Assembly: GCA_963669155.1 (NCBI GenBank)
Contig: OZ022581.1
Coordinates: 6,091,061-6,155,060 of the forward strand
Source: Arbacia lixula
Taxonomy: Eukaryota > Echinodermata > Echinoidea > Arbacioida > Arbaciidae
DNA: 64,000 nucleotides
Direction: 5' to 3'
Shown: one piece after another, positions 34,162 to 45,340 of the stretch
Numbering within the stretch: position 1 is the first letter of the stretch
Layout of the letters: each line of letters opens with the position of its first letter
Program-made: the position numbers and the translations under genes
Notes under the pieces: model-generated
Database searches by the model: none
The model's input: only the letters and a program-made list of their open reading frames with translations
Told to the model about the DNA's origin: nothing

Positions 34162-34733
34162 AACTGACCCTACCCACACCAGGATTCGAACCGGGGGACT
34201 CGCGTTCTTAAAACAGCGCCTTACCCGTTGAGCCACAAATCTTCCCATTCACTCAACACGTAAAGCAGAAAGAGTGGCTATAATGATTTAGAAATCAATG
34301 TTCAAGCTAAAATTTCGCCATTATTCCGACATCTGATTAAAAAAAAGGACCACTTTCCAGAAAGCTGATACACTCAGCTACAACATACTAAGATTTCAGA
34401 GTAAAAGGTCTAAACATAAGGGAGATACAGCTCCTAATAGATCGTCATGTCATTTCATGATTTGAAATAAATGCCCCTTCCATTGACATAACACGTATAC
34501 ATCCGATTTTAACATTAATGCGTATAATGGAATTTATACCAAGAATACGTCATCAAAATGGAAAATAAAGGCAAGTTTACTATACAACAATGTCTCAGCT
34601 ACAACATACTGAATTTTGGGAGAAAATTTATGAAGGACTACTGGATTAAAGGATTATAAAAAAAAGGTGGGACGGAATAAATAAAGAAAATTCTAACGAA
34701 ATTCGGAGGTGATCTGTCGATTACGACAGATCA
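34162..34733 (-). mobile_element. tRNA-headed repeat, unit B
   Basis: Head at 34165-34240 and terminal palindrome AGGTGATCTGTC ... GACAGATCACCT at 34704-34735. It sits directly beside unit A in the same orientation; the two form a tandem pair inserted in the LINE. Confidence 0.75.
34165..34240 (-). ncRNA. tRNA-like SINE head, second copy
   Basis: Minus strand: TGTGGCTCAACGGGTAAGG (A box) and CCCCGGTTCGAATCCTGG (B box). The region between has diverged from the first copy, as expected for a non-functional tRNA body. Confidence 0.7.
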
Positions 34734-35215
34734 CCTAATGAAACAGTATTTCCCATATCAATCACTTCTCACTCATCCTTCATCCTACCGCAACTCAGTT
34801 ATAGAATTCTAGCATGGGGAAACTCTGAGAACACGCAATTAGACAAACTATACCTTCTCCAGAAAAAGGCAATGAGAATTATATTCGACACACATATTCA
34901 AGTACATACCAACAAAATATTTTTTTTAAAGTAACACACTAAAATACATGACTTATTTCTTTTCAACTAAGCTCAGTTAAGGTTCCATCATGATCATAAT
35001 GAAATACCAGCAGTCATAAATAGTTTATTTTCAATAAACAACACACATCACACATACCCCACTCGCCAGGCAACGCTCTTCCATTTACTCCGCACACGGA
35101 CTCCTCTTGCAAATAGGTCTTTCATATATACTGGGCCAAATTATTGGAATTCCCTCAGCCTCAAAATCAGACAATTTCTTAGCCAAAACATATTTAAATC
35201 ACAACTTTAAAAAGT

Positions 35216-36544
35216 CATGTTGAAATTATATATTCAATTGGACAACAATTAACAGTAAACTTTATATGTATGCAACTGCATACAGACGTTTTATTTACAC
35301 CGTACGTGGTTACGTCTCCGCATTATCCAACCATCACAGGAACACGAACTTCACAACCAAACTCCTATCTTTTATTCCCCCTCCCCCTCCTATACTCCCT
35401 CCCTATATTTCTATCTACTTCAATATCTCTCTCTTTGTTTGAGCGGTTTTCCTTTATATGTTTTGATTCGGTTATCTTACTGCATTGTTAATACCACGGC
35501 AACAATTACAATGGTTTATTTTCGAAAGTCCATTTTGATTGCTTTAGCTGTAACTTTTAAGAAAAAAACATAATTTTCCATGGTCTTCAATTTCCACAAG
35601 TGCGATTAAGTTATGTTTGCTTAGACTACCATTTACATGGTACCTTCTAAAACGAATATGACCAAGGTGGAAAGCATAGAAGAAAATCGATGAATTTATT
35701 TAATAGAACAAAATGGGTGATTGCATGATATCACAACAATCTTCATTAAAATGGTTTGTAATACAGCAAGCTATAGTGATAATCAACGGTTTAAAGACGT
35801 AGTGTCCTTTTTGCAGGTCAAAAAATTCATTTTGTAAAAAAAAAACGGAAAATGGAAGAAGGCACTGTATCAGAACTTCCCTCCCAATAATCGAACTGGA
35901 AACTGACTTTAAGCGAAATTATAGCGATCGCTACATTTTGAGGAGGTTTTGGGCGTGTCCTCGGATATCGCTGCATTATAATGCAGAAACAGGCACCAAC
36001 TCACTATTTGTGATACGGGGCCATGGGGCCTAACTGTCTCTGCATTAGAGTTCCAGTGACATTTCACATATTTACACAATATTGAAAATAGTTTCATGGG
36101 AGCTACAGACACTTGTTTGTTGGTGATTTCCGTTTCTTATGATGTAACGTTCAACTTTGAAGAAGTGAATTAAGCTTATGTTACTGTGTAGACAGACGTC
36201 TTCATTTTTCTGTGCGTTTTCTTTTGTGCTGGTCGTCCAAAGCCCACAGCCTAAAAACTGTAGACCGCCAGATCACACATCACAGTTTTCAGACCGCACT
36301 GTGATGCGTTGCAATAAGGTACATGAACGTAGACCATGGTTGGACTGTTTCAAACGTAAACGAGGATAGTTTTTTCTTTCACTTTTCCTGAAAAGGTTCG
36401 CAAAGCTATGAATGTAAGATTTCATGCACGTTATCGTTAGGGTATATTGCTGATTCCTGCCGAGTTTCATGACTCTTGCAAATAGCCTAGTTGTCTTGAA
36501 GTCTTGTATGAATAAATGTATGTGCTTATAAGTGTGTTGTGGTA
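35216..36544. other. LINE 3' flank and unclassified DNA
   Basis: No exon was recognised. A 63-residue plus-strand frame at 36178-36369 begins with a hydrophobic stretch but has no family match that I know. Confidence 0.45.
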
Positions 36545-36755
36545 TGTTCTTTCAAATATGGGCGTGGTTGCGTTTGTGTTTGTGGGTGTGATGAATGCAT
36601 GCCTCATTGTCTTGTACTATATTTTAGTGCATTTTTGTTATTATAAATGTATTTTTTTGTAAACGGATCCGTTTTAGTCCTCGGACTACCGATCTGTATG
36701 TTCATGGTTTTATATGAAATAAATCTTATTGAATTGAATTGAATTGAATATGCAC
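36545..36755 (+). mobile_element. LINE 3'-end-like repeat with (TTGAA)n tail
   Basis: GGGCGTGGTTGCGTTTGTG, GTGATGAATGCATGCCTCAT and TTGTACTATATTTTAGTGCA recur at 39244-39415. This copy ends in AATAAATCTTATTGAATTGA plus further TTGAA units, a retroposon-type tail. Confidence 0.65.
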
Positions 36756-36919
36756 ACAATATCGAGAATTGTACGATTTCTATTTGAGTATAAAAGATGT
36801 AAATAAGGATATAAATAAGGATTAACTTCTTCCAATTGCTGTAAATGAGTACCCAAGTTGCCTCTCCTTATTATATGCCTCCTGTTTTTTTTTTCATTTT
36901 CCCTACGCACACATACGCG

Positions 36920-36980
36920 CGCGCGTTCACGCACACACACACACACATACACACACACATATACATAAACACACATTAAA
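36920..36980. repeat. CA-rich microsatellite
   Basis: Imperfect (AC)n with CGCGCGCG at its left edge. Confidence 0.85.
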
Positions 36981-37164
36981 AAAATTATAAACACACAACA
37001 CGCACAGAAAAATGGAATATACCAAAATACGTGTTGGACAAGTGAATGGAGTCCAATTTAAAATATATATATATATATATATCTCGCTTGCAGAAAGAGA
37101 AGTGAAGGCTGCGGGTATATGCGTGATCAGATAAGCATCATTGTTAATCCGCCGCTCACTCGAT

Positions 37165-37373
37165 ATGCAACAGACAGCTATGGATCATGCCTCACGGTTA
37201 CAAACTAATGGGAGAGGTCTGCATTCGTCTCCACCTGCTCCTCCTTCCCATGAGCCTACACATGGCCCTGCTAGCAAAGCCGCTTGGGGTTTCAAAAGCC
37301 TTTTGATCCTTGTATATGCATCTTCCTTCGGTGTGGGCGTGCTGTTCGGATTGCTTTGGCAACCCTTCAATAG
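37165..37373 (+). CDS. Possible NAGPA exon 1, with a membrane segment
   Basis: ATG at 37165 (or 37180) opens 69 residues ending in a hydrophobic helix ([20 protein letters not shown]) then WQPFN and the donor AG|GTAGGT. The N-terminal 45 residues are hydrophilic and Pro/Ser-rich, so the helix would act as a signal anchor rather than a cleaved signal peptide. Its phase (two bases over) fits the next NAGPA exon exactly, but so would one random exon in three. It could be the start of another gene. Confidence 0.5.
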
Positions 37374-40300
37374 GTAGGTGTACTTGTTCTAGTAGTTTTG
37401 GTTTTGTGTATAATATGAGGTAATTAATAAATACTATTTAGAAATAGTAAAACCTTCGGTAACACCATGTGGTTGTATTCTTTCGGATAATTGGCCCACT
37501 TATGGGGTGAAGAAAGGAAAGGAAAGTGAAAAGTGAAAAAAGAGAGGTATATTTTTTATATTTTATAACACTTAAACAAGACTATATTTAGCTTTAGTTT
37601 TCGGTGTTTTAAACCGAAAATAAATGGGATGGGATGGAGGTAGAAGAAGAGGGTGGGTGTTGATGAGAGTTGTGAACTAGCCACGAAGTAGTGATAAAGA
37701 GAAAAGAAAGAAAAGGAAATGAGAAAAGTGTAGGAAAGTTATAGTCAGTTCTGCAACTAACTATAGGTTTAATGCTAAATATGTTACTCATTGCGGATAA
37801 ATGGCTACTGATAATCGTTTGTCCTTATTCTCCGGATGACGGACAGAGCACACTGCCCGAAACGTCGAGACTGATACTCCCTCTTTTAGATTTTGAAAGA
37901 AACCTATAGTTGCTACTGATAATCGTTTGTCTCGCAATGTAAGGTAAACGGAATCGAAAAGATCACGACGTTTCGTGCGCCGCTGCACCACTTCATCACG
38001 TGATACAATATTCGATTCCGTTTACCTTACATTGCGAGACAAACGATTATCAGTAGCCATTTATCCGCAATGAATTGCGATTTCACTGCGTTATCTTCAA
38101 CTTTTGGCCCAATCTTTACTTCGATGTGGACGTTCACAATTCTTAATTTTTTTATCATGTAAATATTGCTTCATAACTCCTTCACGCTTACTTGCTATCG
38201 TGTTGTTAATCTAAGAGCACAGTTCATGAAGACGCCAAGGCTGTGTTTTTTTCGTGCGCATCTTTTTCACGAAGTGTTCCCCGTGCCAATTAGCGTTTTC
38301 ACGAACCGTGCTCGCGGAGGGTCGCATTGGTATGCTCGCGTAGGAAGCTGGGTGAGCGCAATGCAGCGCGTCATACGTGACCGAGACTCAGTCCGAGAGT
38401 GCATTGCACCAGAGCTATGTTATCTGTGTGTGCGCCACCGTCCAGCAAACACTATGGTTATGAGATGATAACAAAGCGGCTAACACGCACTCTAGGTAAA
38501 ACTGTTTGTATACTTTGCTTTGGAATATGAATATGTGTTATTAGAAGGTCGATTACAAATTATCACAAAATAAAGGCATGTTGGTGAAATCGTAGTTAAT
38601 ATGTCGGCCGACGCGTGAACTCACATGTACGTGTTATGTTACATTATGTGAAGCTTGATTACTAATGCTGTTTGGTTTTAACATACACACACTTAGGCCT
38701 ATACCAACATGTACATACACGCTCACACTCATAATGCTCACTAATACGCGTGGATAAACGTTATGTGCAATACAGACACACGCACAAGTAACATACACAC
38801 AATAAAAAAAAATATACTACCGGCACACACCCATTCGTTGACCCATACTCACAGCAGTCACATGCGCATACAAACGCACACAAACACTCTCACATAGATA
38901 TACTGCAGACCCACATACACCTACACACTCCCAACATACACATGCAAACTGTGGACTCATAACCACATGCTTACACAAATAGCACTATTTATATTCTATG
39001 CATATACCCTCATGTTGTCATTGTATTCATCATTCTATTAGTCATTTAACTAGATTTACTTGCAAAAGGAAGCACAACACCAGTTTGTGATTCCTTCCAA
39101 ATTACTATAATCATGGGCAACTAGGGTAACTGCCTTATTGAGTAAACAATTTGTTAAAGTGGGGAAAATACAACTTGCAGATAAACAGGTCCTAACATAG
39201 ACACAAACATGCACCCCTTTGTAAAAAAAAAAAAAAAAAAAAACAATGGGCGTAGTTGCGTGTCTGTTTGTTAGTGTGATGAATGCATGCCTCATTTTGG
39301 TCTAGTGCGTAACTTGTCTTTCATTCCGTTTTGTCTTGTACTATATTTTAGTGCATTTTTGTTTATTATAAATGTATTTTTTTTGTAAACAGATCCCTTT
39401 TAGTTCTCATTGACTCGCACAGATTCCGAAAGTCGACACACACAACACCACGCACCCATACTATAATCGAGTATGATTGAGAAACGAGAATACAAACACC
39501 AATGAAAAACAACAAACAACAGCAATCATCAAGAATACGCTCTACCGGTGCTTCCATTGTATGTTAATGTAGTTTAACTGTATGTATGATCACCGTTTCC
39601 TATACGAGGTTTCACGTGGCAGCGCTCTACTGTACTCTTGATTCTGCAAATACATGTACACGTACCACTTTTTTTATTATTGTACTTGATGATACCGCTT
39701 CTTTTTTCTCTTTTTATTCTCAATTTCATTTTTGCTATGATTTTTTCTATACTTGTATGTACTGTAATTTTTTTTATTTTGTGTTCAATGAATCATGAAC
39801 ATCAATAAAACATATGAATACAAAAAACAAAATCATCAAGAATAACGTGATCATAATAAATGATCAGAGTCATTCTGGGAGAGTCAAGGATAGACAAAAC
39901 AATTGCTGGTATGGGCCAGAAATAGCGCGCGCTTTTAACAGCTGTTTAAGCGGTGCCTTTGTGAGACAGCGGCATGTGAAACTTACCTCTGAAAAGAAAC
40001 TGAAAAAATGCGCGCAGCCAGTGAATTTACAACCATGGAGTTATGCGGGCAATGAGCGTGGGAACGCCGTGTGCAAGATTTTCTCACTCTCGACTTTATC
40101 TCCGCTCGGAGAAGTCCTTTTTCCCCGGCCCACCCACCCCTCGTTAGTTTAAGTAGAGGTGAGAAAGTAAACTACTTAGAGTCGATTTAGAATAAACAAA
40201 TTGGAAGTACAAAGTAGACGGAATGGGAAATATTGTTTTGAGTGATATAACGAATTGTATGTACTTAATATCATGGTAACACGGGTTGACTGGGGGAGGA

Positions 40301-41002
40301 TTTCTTTTACTCGTGATTATTCCATGGTTGGTTCCGATTATCACCACTTGTTATATATGCGCTGGTATAGTAGCACCGGGATAACATTGGGGATACTGCA
40401 GGAGATACTATCCTGTCGGTGGGTCACGTAAACCCCAGGTATCTGGGGTGATCGGAGGGAGTTACTATCCTTCCGCTGATCGCGTGACTCGAGACCCCAC
40501 AAATATAGTGTTTCCATAACTATGTTAGTTATGCATTGAGGTTTTTGTGAGTGTTGAAAAGTTGTGGGGATCATCCGTAGGAGATACTATCCTACTATCC
40601 GCTTAGACCGAGTGAGACGGGCGGCACAGCGCATAATAGGAAACGATCTGCTCTCTGTCACTAACTTGTTCGAACAGAGACTATTATCAAAAACGGATAA
40701 CATAATGAGAGATCAGAGTCACCCACTCAATCAATACTACACATTCAATCGTTCTGGTATCAGGCTGCGAGCCCCACGTACAAATCGAACACGCTTCCGT
40801 CAATCCTTTGTTCCCAACTCCATTCATACGTTCAACCAAATTGTCAAACGATAGTATAATAATGTGATATTGTAATAATGTATTCTGTATCTATCTTATA
40901 TGACAATGTAAAATTGTTGGAATTTTGAAATTTATGAAATTATTGAAATTTTGAAATTTATGACATTTTTGAAATTTTGAAATATGAGAATATATATATG
41001 TA

Positions 41003-41041
<39 letters not shown>

Positions 41042-43123
41042 ACATATATATGAATCGTAATGTTTTGGGGTTGGTGAAAAGCAAATCATTTTGCATTGAA
41101 TTAAATACCTTAATCTGTATCTGTATCTCATATGACAATGTTCTAAAATTTACGAATATACAAAGTAAATAACAATGCAGCTAACTTATGTCACCGTTAA
41201 CCACATAGGTGAATTCCAGTCATGTTTACATATGTTTTTCACAACTCTTTGTTCTTTTATATGTGCCCGAAATTTGAGCTGGTCAAAAGCAAATCTCCAT
41301 CATTTTGCACTGAATTCAATTGTTTTGATTTGTTTCATTCTTATATGACAATATATCAGAATTGGCGAATAAACAAAGTAAATATAATATATCTTATTAC
41401 ACCAGGAATAGAACGAGAAGGAAATCAAAAATATGAACCCAATTTCCGAAGTTAATGATATTTCAGTCTTTAATTATTATGTCATATACAGTACATAATT
41501 TACATACACACATCCAAATTACAACCATGTTTAGAAATGTTTTTCTAACTCATTGTTCATTGTTTATTGTTTATCATTTATATGTGTCTGAAGTATCGCT
41601 ATATATTGTTGTGCTATTGTGCTGGTGGAAAGCAAATTTCCATGATCTTGGACTGAATAAAATATCTTGTATCTTGTATCTTGTACCGGCAGGTCACGTA
41701 AACCCCAGGGACCTGGGGTGATCGGAGGGAGCTACTATCCCTCCGCTGATCGCGTGACTTGAGATCCCACAAATATAGTGTTTCCATAACTATGTTAGTT
41801 ATGCATTGATGATTTTGTGAGTATTGAAAAGTTGTGGGGATCATCCGTAGGAGATACTATCCTACCGGCAGGTCACGTAAAGCCCAGGGAACTTGGGTGA
41901 TCGGAAGGAGTTACTATCCCTCCGCTGATCACGTGACCGGAGATCCATACAAGTTTTGACTTCCACTCATGGTACATGTACCCTTAAGATTGTTGAATCA
42001 TATCATGTTTATACATTATTGTCGAATTGTTTATGGTGGACCCTCTTTATTGTGGCTACAAGATTTTGTTATTGCTTCTATGCATGTTACTTGTTTTACT
42101 TTGACTTTCCTACTATACATGTTTTGAGGAAAAGGACTCCTAGTTCGGAGCGGAATAAATGTCGAGCAAACTGCAAATCCGTCTAAAGTTGTCTTCTTCC
42201 TAGAAGTCATTTGAAAACAGGACGACTAGAGTGGAAGCCCTAATATGGGACAGACTGCAGAGTCTAGGAATAACCAGAAGACACAGCCGATTGTTCATTA
42301 CCAACTCTGTGCATAGTAATCAGGTCCCTACTTGACGCTTTGCGGGATGAGAACCAGGCGAACGATTATTTCAAGTGGCAGCTCTCACTCTCTGGGAATC
42401 AATACCCCTTTACATCCGTCAAGCTCAAACTGTAGACATCCTTAAAAGTCACACAATACAGTTTTGTCATTTAACTTCGTATGATTATTGATATAGTGTT
42501 ATGTATGTACTTTGAAGCAACTGTTTCGATTTAGTTCATTATTCGTGACGGTTTTGGTTTAATGATACTAATTCATGTTTATTTGTAATAAACATGGAAC
42601 GGATAGATTTGTGAGCTTGTTTAAATTTTCCTGATAAATGCATGTATGATTATTTACGTAATCGATTCAATTCATGAAATGTCTGTAAAATTATTTGTTT
42701 CATTCGAAACTGCTCGTTTATGAAGCGCTTATAAATTAAGATTTGGTATTATGAATATATACTGCAAAATACTGTTGTATTTGTATAATTCACTATATTT
42801 TATGTCCATGCAAATTTGTCTTCACCGAAGCTGATCTCTCTTATTCCAATATAACGTTCGCGCGAGAATCCCCGATATGGTAATGTTCCAATGTAGTTTC
42901 AATGCAGTAATCCCTTTACGCAGCTACCGGGACGATGTCGTGCTGTTGCCTCGCCAGGAGGTGACAACGTTTATGCTTGTGTATGTTACAGAAGCATACA
43001 TTTATGCATGAACATTTAGTGCAAGTAATAAAGAGATAGAGAGAGAGAGAGAGTCAGACAGAGTCAGACAGAGACAGACAGAGACAGAGACGGAGACAGA
43101 AACAGACAGGGACAGGGACAGGC

Positions 43124-43154
<31 letters not shown>

Positions 43155-45303
43155 AATGGACCGGCGAACATTTAAAATTATTAAGCGCATCCATCCAACG
43201 ACCTTGACGCACGCATACAGTTCATTTATCTTTGAACACAGTCTATTCTATATAAAACGCTTACCGTAAATCTCCGAACACCCTAGCCGTGTTCATTGCT
43301 ATCGATATCCACTGTCCTCATGCCATCTCTTAATCAGCGTATTATTTAAATGACACAAATTCATTAGATGGTTGAACTAGCTAACGTTTATTTGTATGCA
43401 GATACTGAAAGGGTTATTCAGCTCAGAGAGGGTAGTGAAAGAACACCCACCCGTCTCCAACTGCTTCTGTTGGTGCTCCGGGCTTGTTGTGAAATGTTCT
43501 TGCATCCATCATGAAATGTAGCTTCAATAACACACCATTTACATACTAGTACATGCAGCTGTATTTCAGTGCATTTTCTGACCGTGGCGTTACTTCTAAA
43601 TTGTTAGGAGCTCGTTATATCGAATTCGGCGCCAACGGGCCGCGTCTTTACCGTACGTAGCCTTAGTATGCCGAACAACTTTAGGGCACTCCTCACATAT
43701 ACTGTACACGTGTAACTAAAATATACACACACTTACGCGCACACACACGTAGGCTCACACCCGTACACTTGCGTAGGCTGCACACACACGCTCCCATACA
43801 TATTCGCATTTCATTCCTTCATGGTTAACCACACGCAAAGACAGAGAGAATTCATTTTTTAACCAGTGTTGCTAGTGAACCACTGCATGAAAATATACTA
43901 CCAATTAATAGATCATCCAAAAAATTATGAAAATACTAACAACATTTCTTACATTTGTTATCACATGTTATCACATTTGTTATTTACATGTTATCACAAT
44001 TTTTCAAACGCTTTTAACATTGATACAATTTTTGTCAAGCTTTCTCCAAAGCTACTGCTCTGTTCGGTGTTGCTCTTAAAAACGTGTTGCAGGTAAGGGG
44101 TAGAAGTGGACATGAGTACGGGCCGAATATTGTTGATTTTAACGATTGTATCGTTTTGATTTGATTCATTCCCTATATTCTGATTTCAAACAAGAATGGG
44201 ACCTGTGTTTATAGTAGACATTTTGGTGACATTTTGGGTAAAATTCCTGAAAGGTCAGAGGTCAAAGGTCAATGAACTTTGTGAAAAATTGCAATTTTGA
44301 TTATAGACCGTGTCTTGACGAGTTCTTAATACTATTACGCTTTGTGCTTCGGCCACAGCTCAGGGTCTCTCGACTTCCTGGTAGCCTCAACTGAGCACGG
44401 AGCATCATCACCGCAGCTGCCATTCGAGGAACAGTTCGGACACGGGGGCTGTCAACCAATCAAGAACGGCACCGCCGACCACGTGACTCAGATGTCACAT
44501 GGCGCCAACAGTATGGAATTTGAGTACCCCATATCGACGGTACGATTTACCACGTTGGGCAAGGATTTCGTATTTGGTGACAGCACCGCCGGCTTCCACC
44601 TGGCTTTCATCAACAACCCGCGCCATACCGTGTCTGTGTTGGAGCCGAGGGGTCCCGGAGGATGCGCTCAGAGGTTCCGCGCCACCGTGGCATACAGCGC
44701 CAGGGCCCAGCCCCCGCATAAGTGTCTGGTAGCGACGAACGCTGGTTTCTTCGACGTCCGCACTGGTCACTGCCTAGGTAATGTCGTTAGTAATGGCCGC
44801 CTTGTGCAGCAAAACGGAGGCACCCAGAATGCGCATTTTGGTATAAGAGAAGACGGGACCATGGTGTTCGGGTAAGTGTGTCGCATTTACAAACAGTCAT
44901 GCTCTGCATGGATCAGCAGGACAATGGTTGCAGTACAGCCAGTAGATATGGGAGCTGTTTTCTTGAACTCGTGCATGACGAGACTTAACGTCGAACACGT
45001 CATAAAGCATAGGAAAGTCTAACGTCTTACTCTTTTCTACTCGTAAATACATTTCGATGAACGCGCGTTCCATTTTTCCTCTGTATATAATTTCCGTGAT
45101 GAAATAAAAACATGTTGGTGCATATATATATATATGTATATGCTTATATATGCTTGAAGAATTCTATCCCTGTATACAGAGTGCTCGATGTTCTTCGTAG
45201 CCTGATGATCGCACCTCACATAGGTTGCGTATATATAAGCAGTGTTCAATGAAGGTTGCAATTGATGATAGTTCTCGACTGTATAGGAGCTAATGTATAT
45301 GAG

Positions 45304-45340
<37 letters not shown>

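Larger units (their letters stand above)
31057..35215 (+). mobile_element. Decayed LINE reverse transcriptase, split by two insertions
   Basis: Three collinear pieces. 31057-31440 has VINHDNLLAKLNHIGI, LRNYLYDRYQF and FADDSDIIAS, the reverse-transcriptase catalytic block. 32040-32320 has FSNSIEPLSGNVTI, FPKVSGTAFLGATID and LSWKPHLDNII. 34740-35215 has AWGNSENTQLDKLYLLQKKA, HTYPTRQATLFHL and GPNYWNSLSLKIRQFLSQN. This is the order of a Jockey/CR1-type ORF2 from palm domain to C-terminus. Stops and frameshifts occur throughout, so it is inactive. The insertions are listed separately. Confidence 0.85.

Noticed and set aside
36178-36369. 63-residue frame starting with a signal-peptide-like stretch
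   Set aside because: It is short with no conserved features, and it sits beside retroposon sequence.
36545-36755. Gene terminator or polyadenylation region of a host gene
   Set aside because: The sequence recurs at 39244 and ends in a TTGAA tail, so it is a retroposon 3' end.
38166-38468. 100-residue frame in NAGPA intron 1
   Set aside because: No acceptor or donor pair fits the NAGPA phase and no family resemblance was found. The GC-richer composition alone is not enough.
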